Counted from the first letter of the stretch, positions 18,055 to 27,328 are shown. The stretch is DNA of 64,000 nt from Mucilaginibacter psychrotolerans (GCF_004519315.1 NZ_SOZE01000004.1:186001-250000); one strand, 5' to 3'. The notes: generated by a model from the letters alone, not told the origin. Program-made: numbers and translations.

Positions 18055-19059
18055 ATGGAAACCAAAGTAACCGGTAAACCCTCCACCTTATTAGTAGTAA
18101 TTGCATTTGCTGCGGTGTATGTAGTGTGGGGTTCTACCTACTTTTTTATACAAATGGCCCTGCATGGCATACCGCCCATGATAATGGGTGCCATACGCTT
18201 TATAGCAGCGGGCATTTTGCTGCTTAGCTGGTGCTACTTAAAAGGCGACAGGATATTCGATAAAGCAACCATCAAGGCATCGGGGATCAGCGGCTTGCTT
18301 ACACTATTCGTAGCTACTGGCATTGTGATATGGGTGGAGAAATTTATTCCTAGCGCCATGGTGGCCATCATGGTATCTGCAAATCCCATCTGGTTTGTGG
18401 TATTGGATAGGGCCAACTGGAAGGTGAACCTTAAAAGCCGCAGTACCATTTGGGGGCTCATCATTGGTTTCGGCGGCGTAGTGCTGCTGTTTGGCGAAGC
18501 CTTCTCCAAATCGATAGCAGGTGGACTGGATACAAAGCACCTGGTAGGTTTACTACTGCTGATTGTTGGCCCTATTGCCTGGTCGGTTGGTTCGTTGTAT
18601 TCTAAAAAGACGGCTACAGGGGCACCGGCACGGGTAAACACCAGCTGGCAGATGCTGGTTGCGGGTATTGCCTTTATCCCTGTTGGGTTCATAGATAACG
18701 AATACGCTACTTTTCATATTAGTGCGGTACCGCTGCAGGCCTGGATGGCTGTGCTGTACCTCATCTTCTTCGGGTCGATAGCGGCGTTTAGCGCCTACGT
18801 TTGGTTGCTACAGGTGAGGCCGGCCACGCAGGTGAGTACGCACTCTTACGTAAACCCCGTGATAGCGGTGCTGCTGGGCGTGTTATTCGCAGGCGAAATC
18901 ATCAGCTGGTTGCAGATTATCGGGCTGGTTATCATTTTATTGAGCGTGCTGTTGGTGAACCTGAGTAAATATTCGTTTGGCAAACCGAAGGTGGTTAAAG
19001 TAGATGAACCCCTGCCCATTAAGGGAGAACCGGTACTGCCCGGGAAACTTTGCGCATAA
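18055..19059 (+). CDS. EamA/DMT-family exporter
   Basis: 334 residues with ten predicted membrane helices in two EamA repeats (starting VVWGSTYFFIQMAL near residue 24 and GPIAWSVGSLYSKKTA near 178). YedA/RhtA-like proteins export amino acids or metabolites across the inner membrane. The C-terminal ~25 residues are hydrophilic and Pro-rich. EamA genes are frequent neighbours of MocR regulators, but here 336 bp of repeat separates it from DoxX, so co-regulation is uncertain. Confidence 0.92.
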   Translation: METKVTGKPSTLLVVIAFAAVYVVWGSTYFFIQMALHGIPPMIMGAIRFIAAGILLLSWCYLKGDRIFDKATIKASGISGLLTLFVATGIVIWVEKFIPSAMVAIMVSANPIWFVVLDRANWKVNLKSRSTIWGLIIGFGGVVLLFGEAFSKSIAGGLDTKHLVGLLLLIVGPIAWSVGSLYSKKTATGAPARVNTSWQMLVAGIAFIPVGFIDNEYATFHISAVPLQAWMAVLYLIFFGSIAAFSAYVWLLQVRPATQVSTHSYVNPVIAVLLGVLFAGEIISWLQIIGLVIILLSVLLVNLSKYSFGKPKVVKVDEPLPIKGEPVLPGKLCA

Positions 19060-19093
19060 TTTTTTAGATCAGTTTTGTTTAATAGTTCGAAGG

Positions 19094-19130
19094 GCTGGAG
19101 GCTGCAAGGTTTCCGGCTTTTTGTTTTTTA
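19094..19130 (+). terminator. Possible terminator after DMT exporter
   Basis: GCTGGA and TCCGGC (one G-U pair) form a short stem followed by TTTTTGTTTTTT. It is 35 bp after the EamA stop codon. The stem is weak. Confidence 0.4.
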
Positions 19131-19252
19131 GTCAAAACGTTGCGGTATGCGATGTGTCTTTATTATATATAGAAAGTAGGCATGCATTGTGCGGCCTTAA
19201 TAGACTGTACCATAAGTAAAAAACATACATAGGCAACAATACAAAATTTGGC

Positions 19253-19376
19253 GGTTATTTAAAACACAGAGTCCGCAGAGTTTTACGCAAAGGTCACAGC
19301 GTTTTTTGCCGCATTAAAGGTAAAAAAGCTCCGTAACTCTGTGTTTGTCTTCGTGAACTCCGTGTTTAAATAGCCG
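19253..19376. repeat. CACAGAGT-type palindrome
   Basis: ATTTAAAACACAGAGTCCGC on the left is an imperfect reverse complement of the right end (AACTCCGTGTTTAAATAG), with further CAGAGTTTTACGCAAAGG-like units inside. It is one of several dispersed palindromes of the window. Confidence 0.65.
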
Positions 19377-19610
19377 TAACAGTATAAAGAACATAACGCC
19401 AATTTTATTTTGATCGGCTTTTGTTAATGTTCATATGATATGACAGCCCCTTAAAAAATATCTCCTTTGGAGAGGATTGTTTAATAAGGGCTTCACCGTT
19501 TAGGTTGGGTCTTTAAGCCGCAATTTCATATGAAGCAACTTGATTAAAAAGCTAAAAATATTAGTATTTAAGCTTGGTGTTTATTATTTTTGACGATAAA
19601 TTACCAGGCT
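19377..19610. other. AT-rich gap with a small nested palindrome
   Basis: No gene seen. GCCCCTTA (19447) and TAAGGGC (19486) are inverted and enclose TCTCCTTTGGAGA, giving a compact hairpin. The rest shows nothing clear; a promoter for the small gene at 19611 is expected here but no good TAnnTTTG is obvious. Confidence 0.4.
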
Positions 19611-19811
19611 ATGGAACATACAAACGACACAGAGCAACTGAGGCAGTACCTGGCCGAGGCCGTAGAAATGCTGGACGATGTAAAACCCAAGCTGGCCTTA
19701 TTCGAGAAGCAACGCTATTTCCGCTTAAAAGCGGCGGTAGATAGCTATATCCAAGCTAACAAAGCAGCCAAAGCCGCGCCGAAGCAAATAGAATTGATTC
19801 CAGGGGCTTAA
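19611..19811 (+). CDS. Small hypothetical helical protein
   Basis: 66 residues from the ATG at 19611 (MEHTNDTEQLRQYLAEAVEM); a TTG 21 bp upstream is in frame but less likely. The protein is all-helical by pattern: LAEAVEMLDDVKPKLALFEKQRYFRLKA, then an Ala/Lys-rich end. No known domain recognised. Isolated between repeats. Coding status is supported by a start-to-stop frame with Sphingobacteriaceae-like codon use, not by homology. Confidence 0.55.
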   Translation: MEHTNDTEQLRQYLAEAVEMLDDVKPKLALFEKQRYFRLKAAVDSYIQANKAAKAAPKQIELIPGA

Positions 19812-19829
19812 TGTCCGCGTCGCGAGTGG

Positions 19830-20006
19830 ACTCACCTGTCTGCCGACAGGCAGGCCCGGTTTTTGCTTCGCTCGACCACCTCTTTACTTCGTAGAGAAGG
19901 CTTTTGTTCCGTTTTATTTTTTGAAACCCTCTTTGCGGAGCAGAGAGAAGGGTCTACGCCTGCGCATGCGGGTCGTCGGGCCTGCGTGTCGGCAGACAGG
20001 GTGAGT
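19830..20006. repeat. Long inverted repeat with CTGTCTGCCGACAGG cores
   Basis: Left arm 19830-19858 (ACTCACCTGTCTGCCGACAG...) and right arm 19977-20006 are complementary except for one indel and one mismatch. The core TGTCTGCCGACAGGCAGG is itself nearly palindromic. The 118-bp centre holds two smaller hairpins (CCTCTTTACTTCGTAGAGAAGG and CTCTTTGCGGAGCAGAGAG). It separates the small gene from the convergent SRPBCC gene. Confidence 0.8.
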
Positions 20007-20067
20007 TAATCTGCGAGCGATAAGAAACGGATTTAAAGACTCATAAGCCGCATGCCCCAAGTAGCGA

Positions 20068-20514
20068 TTAAGCCCCCTCCACACATTTCTTCAAATCGCG
20101 CAGGCGTTGCCTTACATTGCCGCGCAGATTACTTTTAATGAGGCCGCCAACCAGCGTAAAAGGGAAACGCAGCCTGTAAGTGTAAAAGAAGGTTACCTTG
20201 GATCTATCCGGCTCAAGGGTACTAAATTTCCACGAACCCGCAAAAGAGCTGAACATATAGGGGCCCCTGGTCATTTTTACGGCAGTAGTGCGGGGGCGGT
20301 TATAGGTAACATATTTGGTTTCCATGCCAATGCCATTGCGGGCTACGCACCAGGCTCTTACGCCTTTATCAGCTTCGGTAGCGCCGTTAATCAATTCTGC
20401 CTGTTTTAAAAAAGTATCCCAATCCAGCCGTTTGCTGTAGTTCTGCGTGTAGTCAAAAATTACTTCGGCGGGCTTGTTGATCATAATCTTCTCGGAGAAG
20501 TGGTAAGAAGCCAT
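20068..20514 (-). CDS. SRPBCC-fold protein (polyketide cyclase/START-like)
   Basis: 148 residues. Start IMINKPAEVIFDYTQNYSKRLDWDTF, a strongly curved beta sheet and the long C-terminal helix (LIKSNLRGNVRQRLRDLKKCVEG) are typical of SRPBCC proteins, which bind hydrophobic ligands. Substrate unknown. Single gene read leftwards, convergent with the small gene at 19611 across the inverted repeat. Confidence 0.85.
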   Translation of the reverse strand: MASYHFSEKIMINKPAEVIFDYTQNYSKRLDWDTFLKQAELINGATEADKGVRAWCVARNGIGMETKYVTYNRPRTTAVKMTRGPYMFSSFAGSWKFSTLEPDRSKVTFFYTYRLRFPFTLVGGLIKSNLRGNVRQRLRDLKKCVEGA

Positions 20515-20739
20515 AGTAAATATCGTATAGGGTTGCCGTAAAGTTAAGCTTTTCGTACAACTAATAGGAATTTTATAGCGCGCAACTTTTAAGTATTTGT
20601 TGATTTCTACTATAGGGCAACTCTTTTTCGTGAGGAAAAATGAGCCGGGCGCTTGTTTTCTTCAAAGAGGCCGACCATCATTTGCACATCTGCCCACGTA
20701 AACTTATCTTGTACCCCGAACCGATTATTTTAAACCTTC

Positions 20740-21846
20740 ATGAGTAAACCCCATTATCCTATACTGGATGGCCTGCGCGGAACTGCCGCGCTTTTGGTAG
20801 TGATTTTCCACCTATTGGAAGCTAAGTTTCCCGAATTGCCTAAGCACCCTATGCACCACGGCTATCTTGCGGTAGATTTTTTTTACCTGCTATCGGGCTT
20901 CGTAGTAGGATACGCCTATGACGATCGTTGGGCCAAGGGTATGACGGTTGGGCAATTCTTCAAAATAAGGCTTTTCCGCCTGCATCCACTGGTGATATTG
21001 GGCACCATCGTAGGTGCCATCTGTTTTTGGTTAGATCCTTATAAAGATATGCAGTTAGTCAATATCGGTAAGTTCGTCGCTGTAATATTATTCGGGTTTA
21101 CGCTGCTCCCTGCTACCACCGATGTGCGCGGTTGGGGCGAAACCCACCCGCTGGATGGCCCATGCTGGAGCCTTTTGCAGGAATACCTGGCCAACTTCCT
21201 GTATGCCATAGTGGGCCGCAAGCTCAGCAAAACCGGCCTATGGGTGCTGGTAATCATCAGTGCGGTGGTGCTTACGGTGGTATCGGTAGATCATGGCGAT
21301 TTGGGAACCGGCTGGGGTTATATGAAAATAAAATCGGCTTTTATTGCCGATTGGTTTTACGGGAAAGGTTCGGAAGGATATCCCAACATCTGGGTTGCAC
21401 CGGTGCGGATGATGTTCCCGTTCTTTGCGGGGCTGCTGCTTTTTCGTACCGGCAAGCTTATCCGCATACCTATGGCTTATACGCTTTGTTCGCTTTTATT
21501 GGCAGTGTTGTTCTTTTTCCCTTATTATAGCTGGAACGGCTATTTCGATGCCCTGTGCATTATCATCTTTTTCCCGCTTGTTGTAGCTGCCGGGGCAGGG
21601 GGGCAGATTGCCGGTCGTTGGGCCACACTCTGCAAGTTTTCGGGCGATATATCATACCCCATCTACATTATGCACTACCCGTTCATCTATGTTTATATGT
21701 TCTGGATTGCCAAAGCCAAACCCGAGCCTGTTGCTGTTATCGCGGTAGCGGTTGGTTTGTTCTTCTTTTTTATCCTGCTGGCTTATGCGGCGCTGAAGTT
21801 GTATGATGAACCGGTGAGGAAGTGGTTGAAGGCAAAATTCGTCTGA
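20740..21846 (+). CDS. Acyltransferase-3 family membrane protein (OafA/NodX type)
   Basis: 368 residues with about ten membrane helices. Start YPILDGLRGTAALLVVIFHLLE carries the catalytic His of acyltransferase 3 proteins (HL in FHLLE), and HGYLAVDFFYLLSGFVVGYAY is the second family motif. Such enzymes O-acetylate or acylate cell-surface glycans or small molecules. No glycan cluster adjoins it, so the substrate is open. Confidence 0.93.
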   Translation: MSKPHYPILDGLRGTAALLVVIFHLLEAKFPELPKHPMHHGYLAVDFFYLLSGFVVGYAYDDRWAKGMTVGQFFKIRLFRLHPLVILGTIVGAICFWLDPYKDMQLVNIGKFVAVILFGFTLLPATTDVRGWGETHPLDGPCWSLLQEYLANFLYAIVGRKLSKTGLWVLVIISAVVLTVVSVDHGDLGTGWGYMKIKSAFIADWFYGKGSEGYPNIWVAPVRMMFPFFAGLLLFRTGKLIRIPMAYTLCSLLLAVLFFFPYYSWNGYFDALCIIIFFPLVVAAGAGGQIAGRWATLCKFSGDISYPIYIMHYPFIYVYMFWIAKAKPEPVAVIAVAVGLFFFFILLAYAALKLYDEPVRKWLKAKFV

Positions 21847-21947
21847 ACCGCTGATTTTAATGATTAAATGATTCCGTTGATTGGTAAGTAGCTTGCGAAA
21901 CTTACCAACTAAAATTGTATAAATCTGCTTAATCGTATAATTCCGGG

Positions 21948-23072
21948 TTACAGCTTATTAAACCACCCCTTTTTCCAGAACACGAATAACAGCCCTGCGC
22001 CAATGCCGAACATGAGGATAAGTGCATACACGTAGCCGTGCGGCCAGTATAGCTCGGGCATGTTATCGGGTATGAGGTGGCCGTGATCGTCCTGGCGGCT
22101 GAAATTCATACCGTAGATACCGGCGATGAAGGTAAGGGGAATAAACACTACCGAGATGATGGTAAGCACTTTCATGATCTCGTTCATGCGGTTGCTTACC
22201 ATACTCAGGTACAAATCTATGATGCTGCTGGTGACTTCTTTATAGCTTTCCACCATATCCATGGCCTGGATGCAATGGTCGTAGGCATCGCGCAGGTATA
22301 TCTTTACCTCTTTGGTAATCAATTCGCTTTCGCTGCGGATCATATCGTTGATCTTATCGCGCTCGGGCCAGCAGGATCTGCGGATGATGATGAGCGTGCG
22401 TTTCAGTTGCTGCGCCTCAAACATGATGCTTTTATCGGGGCGCTCGTAAAGTTTGTCTTCGGTGGCATCTATCCGGTCGCCCAGTTGCGATAGCACCACG
22501 AAATAGTTATCCAGTATGGTATCGGTAAGGGCGTAAAAGATATAGCCAGGCCCCGCCGTACGGATGATACCTTTACCGGCTTTCAAACGGGTCTTTACCG
22601 GCTCGAAGTAATCCAGGTGGCTCTCTTCGAAACTGATAATGATGTTATCTTTTACAATACTGCTAAACTGGCAGTTTATCAGTTCGCCTTCGTCGTTAAA
22701 GTAAATGATGCGGCTGGTGCCGAACACGTAGCCTTCGTATTCATCAAATTTGGGCCGCTGGTGGGTGTTCACCACATCCTCTAAAACCAGGTGGTTTATA
22801 CCCATAAAGGTGCCGATGTCTTCTATCAGCGCGGCATCGCCAAGGCCATTTATCTTTATCCAGTGGGTATGGTTGGTGCATTTTTTCAGTTGCGCCGTTA
22901 TCGTTTTCAGATCGCAGCCCTTGCTGCTTTGCAGATCGGTCTCGTTGAACGAATAAACAACAATTTGTGGCTTCAGCGCATCATCGGGTATATTTATGGT
23001 ACCGGGACTGGCACCCACCTCAATCTTACGTTTCTTGTTCTTAAAGTGTACCCGTTTGTTAAAATTACTCAT
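21948..23072 (-). CDS. corA: CorA-type magnesium/cobalt channel
   Basis: 374 residues. Large cytoplasmic N-terminal domain and two C-terminal membrane helices; the first ends with the GMN pore signature (FIAGIYGMNFS) and the second is YVYALILMFGIGAGLLFVFW. The EDV and THQRPKFDEYEGY motifs fit CorA. It mediates Mg2+ uptake as a pentamer. Its start codon abuts the stop of wbqC-like 23073-23684, so the two are likely an operon. Confidence 0.95.
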   Translation of the reverse strand: MSNFNKRVHFKNKKRKIEVGASPGTINIPDDALKPQIVVYSFNETDLQSSKGCDLKTITAQLKKCTNHTHWIKINGLGDAALIEDIGTFMGINHLVLEDVVNTHQRPKFDEYEGYVFGTSRIIYFNDEGELINCQFSSIVKDNIIISFEESHLDYFEPVKTRLKAGKGIIRTAGPGYIFYALTDTILDNYFVVLSQLGDRIDATEDKLYERPDKSIMFEAQQLKRTLIIIRRSCWPERDKINDMIRSESELITKEVKIYLRDAYDHCIQAMDMVESYKEVTSSIIDLYLSMVSNRMNEIMKVLTIISVVFIPLTFIAGIYGMNFSRQDDHGHLIPDNMPELYWPHGYVYALILMFGIGAGLLFVFWKKGWFNKL

Positions 23073-23684
23073 CTACAAATAATTAACGGCCTGCGGCCCC
23101 TGGTTAAATAGCAGGTCTACGATGCTTTGGTTCTTCAGGAAACCCAGGCGTTCCTCAAAAACCTGGAAGTAAGGTTTTTGTTCGATTTCTGCTGGGCTTT
23201 TTGCGCTCATGGTATAACGCAAATCAACCAGGTTTGGGTATTCGGCCTCGTAACTTTCGGTAAACTGCAGGGGGAGCTTCATTTTCATCAGGCGTAGCAG
23301 CAGTTCCAGCAGTTCGCAGTTGTAATCAAAAAGATAGGTGTATTGCTTTTCGTAAAAAGGCGCAAAATCGTCTTCGTAATACTCAAAATAAGCCGAACGG
23401 CGGTAGCAGGCCTGCAGGCTCAGCCAGTGCAGTCGCTGCCATTTAAAATCGTAGCTGATGAGTACGTCTTTTATTTTGGTGTGGTTCTTGGCGCCTTTAA
23501 TTACCGGTACGGTAAGGGCCAGCGAGCCGTCGGGCGAGTAAATGTTTGCCCGGTTGCGGTAGGTTTGCTTGGGGAAATGTTCTTCCTTTTCTATCAGCAC
23601 ATTGGGTTTATGCTGCTGCAGCGCGGTAAAATAGGCTATCGGCGGCAGGTAGAACATCGGGAAAACAGCACCATTCTCAATCAT
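23073..23684 (-). CDS. WbqC-family protein
   Basis: 203 residues. Conserved N-terminal motif AVFPMFYLPPIAYFTALQQ, then HFPKQTYRNRANIYSPDG and HTKIKDVLISYDFKWQRLHW, which are WbqC family hallmarks. The family occurs in polysaccharide loci but its reaction is not established. Here it is the first gene of a two-gene unit with corA (no gap) and is divergent from the acyltransferase at 23723 with a 38-bp shared promoter region. Confidence 0.9.
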   Translation of the reverse strand: MIENGAVFPMFYLPPIAYFTALQQHKPNVLIEKEEHFPKQTYRNRANIYSPDGSLALTVPVIKGAKNHTKIKDVLISYDFKWQRLHWLSLQACYRRSAYFEYYEDDFAPFYEKQYTYLFDYNCELLELLLRLMKMKLPLQFTESYEAEYPNLVDLRYTMSAKSPAEIEQKPYFQVFEERLGFLKNQSIVDLLFNQGPQAVNYL

Positions 23685-23694
23685 ATATATTTTT

Positions 23695-23702
23695 TATGTT
23701 TG
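23695..23702 (+). promoter_or_regulatory. Candidate -7 element TATGTTTG
   Basis: Exact TAnnTTTG match located 20 bp before the ATG at 23723. It supports the choice of the internal ATG, because the longer ORF would start inside the promoter. No clear -33 TTG is seen. Confidence 0.4.
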
Positions 23703-23722
23703 TGGCAAAATTGGTTAAAATA

Positions 23723-24607
23723 ATGTTAAAAAAAGCGGCAGACGGTATAGGTATATTTTTTTGGTACCTGTTTTCCTTGCTGCCTTTTTGGTTTTTATAC
23801 CTTTTTTCCGATTTCCTTTACCTCATCATCTATTACGTAGCGAAGTACCGCCGCCGTGTAGTGCGCGATAACCTGCGCAACGCCTTTCCCGATAAAAGCG
23901 ATGCCGAACGCCTGAAGATAGAAAAGGACTACTTTAAATACATGGCGGATTTACTGGTGGAGACCTTCAAGATGGTCAGCATATCTGAAAAGGAATTGCG
24001 CAAACGCATGCACATGACCAACCCCGAGATTGTTGACCATTACTTTAGCCAGGGCAAAAGCATCATTGCAGCTGCCGGGCATTATGGTAACTGGGAAATG
24101 TCGGCACTGGCCTTTGGTTTGCTTACACCCAATAAAACCATTATCGTTTACAAACCGCTTACCAACCCCACGTTCGATGCCTTTTTAAATAAACAGCGGG
24201 CGCGTTTCGGCTCTATGCTGGTGACCATGAAACAAACGCTGCGCACCATCATCGGTCTAAAAAATGAGCGCATCGTGAGCGTGCTGGCATCAGATCAAAC
24301 CCCTGGTGTAAACGAGGTGAATTATTTTACCACCTTTTTGAATCAGCCCACCGCCGTGTTTTTGGGGATAGAAAAGATAGCGAAGATGACGGATGCCGCC
24401 GTGGTATTTTACCGGATAGAACGCGTTAAACGCGGGTATTATACCTACACGCTAGTGCCGCTGATAGATAACCCGAAAGATACCGCCGAGTACGAGATAA
24501 CCAATACGCATGTGGCTTATTTGGATAAGCAGATCAAAGAAACCCCGCAGTACTGGCTCTGGAGCCACAAACGCTGGAAATTTAAACCCGAGGATTTCAG
24601 GAAATGA
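23723..24607 (+). CDS. LpxL/HtrB-type lysophospholipid or lipid A acyltransferase
   Basis: 294 residues from the ATG at 23723 (MLKKAADGIG). One N-terminal hydrophobic segment (about residues 8-35), the RRRVVRDNLRNAFPDKS motif and the catalytic HX4E box HYGNWE near residue 119 match LpxL/HtrB proteins, which add a secondary acyl chain to Kdo2-lipid A (or other lipids in Bacteroidota) at the inner membrane. The stop overlaps the next start (ATGA), so the GT2 gene is translationally coupled. Confidence 0.92.
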   Translation: MLKKAADGIGIFFWYLFSLLPFWFLYLFSDFLYLIIYYVAKYRRRVVRDNLRNAFPDKSDAERLKIEKDYFKYMADLLVETFKMVSISEKELRKRMHMTNPEIVDHYFSQGKSIIAAAGHYGNWEMSALAFGLLTPNKTIIVYKPLTNPTFDAFLNKQRARFGSMLVTMKQTLRTIIGLKNERIVSVLASDQTPGVNEVNYFTTFLNQPTAVFLGIEKIAKMTDAAVVFYRIERVKRGYYTYTLVPLIDNPKDTAEYEITNTHVAYLDKQIKETPQYWLWSHKRWKFKPEDFRK

Positions 24608-25644
24608 TGCGCACGCCAAAAGTTGCCGTAGTTATATTGAATTGGAACGGCATGCAGCACCTGCAGCAGTTTATGCCATCGGTGGTAGCCTCTACTTATC
24701 CCAACCTGGATGTGGTGGTGGGCGATAATGCCTCTACCGATGGTTCGGTGGCCTTTTTGCGTGATACCTATCCAACCGTAAGGATCATCGAAAACGATGA
24801 AAACTACGGCTTTACCGGCGGCTACAACCGCGTACTTACACAAGTAGAGGCCGATTACTATGTACTGTTGAATACCGACGTAGAGGTAACCCCTAACTGG
24901 ATAGAGCCGATAATTGCCCTGATGGAAAGTGACGAGCGCATAGCCGCCGCCGGACCGAAACTGAAATCGTACCACCAAAAAACACACTTTGAATACGCGG
25001 GCGCAGCCGGGGGATTTATGGATCATTTTGGCTATTTGTTCTGCCGTGGGCGAATATTCGACGTGCTGGAAGAAGATAAGGGGCAGTACGATACGCAAAG
25101 CGAAGTTTTTTGGGTATCGGGCGCGGCACTGTTCATCAGAAAGGAATTGTGGGATGCCTCTGGCGGCCTCGACGAGACCTTTTTTGCGCACATGGAAGAG
25201 ATTGACCTTTGCTGGCGATTGAAAAATATGGGCTACAAAATTATGTATAGCCCGGCATCAACGGTGTACCATGTAGGCGGAGGCACGCTCAATGCCGAAA
25301 GTCCTTTCAAAACTTATCTCAACTTCCGCAATAACCTGCTAATGCTGAAGAATAACCTACCGTTTTGGCGGGCATTTTGGGTTATCGGCATCCGCTTTTG
25401 GCTAGATTTGCTGGCACTGCTCAAATTCCTGCTGGAGGGCAAGGGCAAAAATGCCTGGGCCATCAGTAAGGCGCACCAAAACTTCGCGCGTAGGCTGTTC
25501 TGGAAAACCAAAGGCGAGGGGCGGAAGATCAAACGCAGCGGCTGGCAAAACCTTACCGGCTATTATGCCCGAAGCATCGTATGGGATTTTTTCGCCGGTA
25601 AGAAAAAGAAATTCAGCGAGCTGGATAGGAAGGCGTTTAGGTAA
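24604..25644 (+). CDS. Family 2 glycosyltransferase
   Basis: 346 residues. GT-A start VAVVILNWNGMQHLQQF, DNASTDGS, the DxD-like LLNTDVEV near residue 98 and HMEEIDLCWRL motif near 198 are those of rhamnosyltransferase-like GT2 enzymes. A C-terminal amphipathic or membrane-associated helix region is present (FWRAFWVIGIRFWLDLLALLKF). It overlaps the LpxL-like gene by 4 bp, suggesting lipid or lipopolysaccharide modification; the sugar donor is unknown. Confidence 0.93.
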   Translation: MMRTPKVAVVILNWNGMQHLQQFMPSVVASTYPNLDVVVGDNASTDGSVAFLRDTYPTVRIIENDENYGFTGGYNRVLTQVEADYYVLLNTDVEVTPNWIEPIIALMESDERIAAAGPKLKSYHQKTHFEYAGAAGGFMDHFGYLFCRGRIFDVLEEDKGQYDTQSEVFWVSGAALFIRKELWDASGGLDETFFAHMEEIDLCWRLKNMGYKIMYSPASTVYHVGGGTLNAESPFKTYLNFRNNLLMLKNNLPFWRAFWVIGIRFWLDLLALLKFLLEGKGKNAWAISKAHQNFARRLFWKTKGEGRKIKRSGWQNLTGYYARSIVWDFFAGKKKKFSELDRKAFR

Positions 25645-25657
25645 GGCCTTTCTTTTT

Positions 25658-25759
25658 CCCCTCTTGAGAGGGGGCGAGGTGGATATGAGCGGTGGGAGGG
25701 GTGTGTTGGTCTGCTATGCATTTGCCGCCAACACACCCCTGCACCCCTCTCAAGAGGGG
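25658..25759. repeat. CCCCTCTTGAGAGGGG-type nested palindrome, inverted copy
   Basis: CCCCTCTTGAGAGGGG at the left and CCCCTCTCAAGAGGGG at the right enclose GGGGTGTGTTGG / CCAACACACCCC. It is followed by AATCGCACGT, the complement of the GTGCGATT that precedes the copy at 11421, so the two copies are in opposite orientation. It lies in the convergent gap between the GT2 and TPR genes. Confidence 0.85.
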
Positions 25760-25801
25760 AATCGCACGTACCCCCGCTCTTCTTGTCGAATTTTTCGTCA
25801 A

Positions 25802-26929
25802 TTACTTCACCTTGCTTTTAGCATAAGCGATATAAGCCTGCTGTCCTTTAGGCGGTTTACTAGCCAGGTATTTCCTATAGTATTTGAGTGCGCTTTTATT
25901 ATCCTTTAAATTTGTTTCGTATAAATTGGCCAGCGAGTAGTATATCAGCGGGCTTTCATCAAACTGCAATCCTTTCTGGTAGGCCTGCACCGCTTTTTTG
26001 TATTGGGAAAGCTTCTCGTTACTATCCGCTATTTCGCCGTAGTATGATGCTATGCTGGGCGATATGCCTTCTGTTATGGCTTTTTGCAGGTAAGCTATTG
26101 CCTGTTTATGGTCCTTCATAGCTTTGTAGCACATGGCAGTATAATAATAGGTGTATTCGTTTTGTGCGGGCTGTGCTATGCTGGCAAAGGACTCGATAGC
26201 ACAGGTATAATTTTTTAAGTTAAAATACGATATACCCAGTTTGGTCAGCATGCCGCTGGCGTTATTGCCCGCTTTGATCAGCTTATTGCAAACATCTACG
26301 GTTTCAGGCCATTTCTTTTGGGCGAAGTTCAGCTTCATCAGGCTTTCCAACAATACGATGTTTTCCGGGTCGGCGGCTACGGCCAGCGTCAGCACCTTTT
26401 CGGCCTGGGGAAGTAGCTTTATCTCGATATAGCGGTTGGCCAGGTCTGCGGCTACATCCGGTTCGGCAGGGTTGAGTTTGTTTGCCCTTTGCAGGTAAGC
26501 AATCTGTGAGCCGATGTCGACTTTATCCAGGCTCAGTTGCGCCAGCTGCTTAAATACCATAAAGTTGGTGCTGTCGCGGGCAGCTATACGTTTATAATAG
26601 ATTTCGGCTTTTAGGGAGTTGCCGCGGCGCATATTGATATTGCCCAGACTAAACAAGGTGCCCAAACGGGTTGAATCGATATCGTAAATACGTTGGTAAT
26701 ATCCTTCAGCCTCGGGCAGGCGACCAGCCATATTGGTGGTATAAGCCAGTTGGGAGAGGGCTTTCGGGTCGGTAATGGGTTCGGCGTAAACAGATTTTAA
26801 GTAGTCGGCAGCTTCGGCAAAGCGTTGGTTCTGGTAATAATCTAAAAGCAGCGCATCATCGGCTTTATTTTGTGCAAAAGCACTTATCCGTAGGCATGTT
26901 AACAGGAGGAAAGAAAGGATGTATTTCAT
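25802..26929 (-). CDS. Exported tetratricopeptide-repeat protein
   Basis: 375 residues. Signal peptide about residues 1-19 (ISAFAQNKA). At least eight TPR-like helical pairs follow, e.g. 'LPEAEGYYQRIYDIDSTRLG', 'GNSLKAEIYYKRIAARDS' and 'KAVQAYQKGLQFDESPLIYY'. TPR proteins serve as periplasmic or outer-membrane scaffolds. No enzyme domain. Convergent with the GT2 gene; the partner is unknown. Confidence 0.88.
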   Translation of the reverse strand: MKYILSFLLLTCLRISAFAQNKADDALLLDYYQNQRFAEAADYLKSVYAEPITDPKALSQLAYTTNMAGRLPEAEGYYQRIYDIDSTRLGTLFSLGNINMRRGNSLKAEIYYKRIAARDSTNFMVFKQLAQLSLDKVDIGSQIAYLQRANKLNPAEPDVAADLANRYIEIKLLPQAEKVLTLAVAADPENIVLLESLMKLNFAQKKWPETVDVCNKLIKAGNNASGMLTKLGISYFNLKNYTCAIESFASIAQPAQNEYTYYYTAMCYKAMKDHKQAIAYLQKAITEGISPSIASYYGEIADSNEKLSQYKKAVQAYQKGLQFDESPLIYYSLANLYETNLKDNKSALKYYRKYLASKPPKGQQAYIAYAKSKVK

Positions 26930-27022
26930 ATAACTAAGTTATTAGTTGTAAACTGAAATTCCAAATGCTAAACAAATTTATCTTTTCGGTGTTGCATATT
27001 TAAACGTAAAGAAAATATTATT

Positions 27023-27313
27023 ATGGATAAGTTAAAGAAATTTGGATTGATGGAGAAGATAGTCCATGAATTGGAAGATTTAAAAAATAGCCAGCAGGCA
27101 ATCATCCAAAAATTGGGCAAGATAGAAGTGGATAATATGGACCTGGGCAACAAACGCCTGGAAAAGGACCTGCCCGACATGCATCAGCGTGTAGCAGATA
27201 ACCTGGATACCATTGCCAGTATCCTGGAAGATTTCGCCACTCAAACCGACGAGTTTAGCGACAAGAACAACATCGCTGCATTGAAAGAACAGGAAACGAT
27301 AGACAATTTATAG
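27023..27313 (+). CDS. Small coiled-coil hypothetical protein
   Basis: 96 residues, highly charged and predicted almost wholly helical with heptad-like Leu/Ile spacing ('LMEKIVHELEDLKNSQQAII'). No Cys, no signal peptide. A strong intrinsic terminator follows 15 bp after the stop, which supports that it is a real transcription unit. Divergent from the TPR gene. Function unknown. Confidence 0.7.
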   Translation: MDKLKKFGLMEKIVHELEDLKNSQQAIIQKLGKIEVDNMDLGNKRLEKDLPDMHQRVADNLDTIASILEDFATQTDEFSDKNNIAALKEQETIDNL

Positions 27314-27328
27314 TAGTAAAATACCGCT

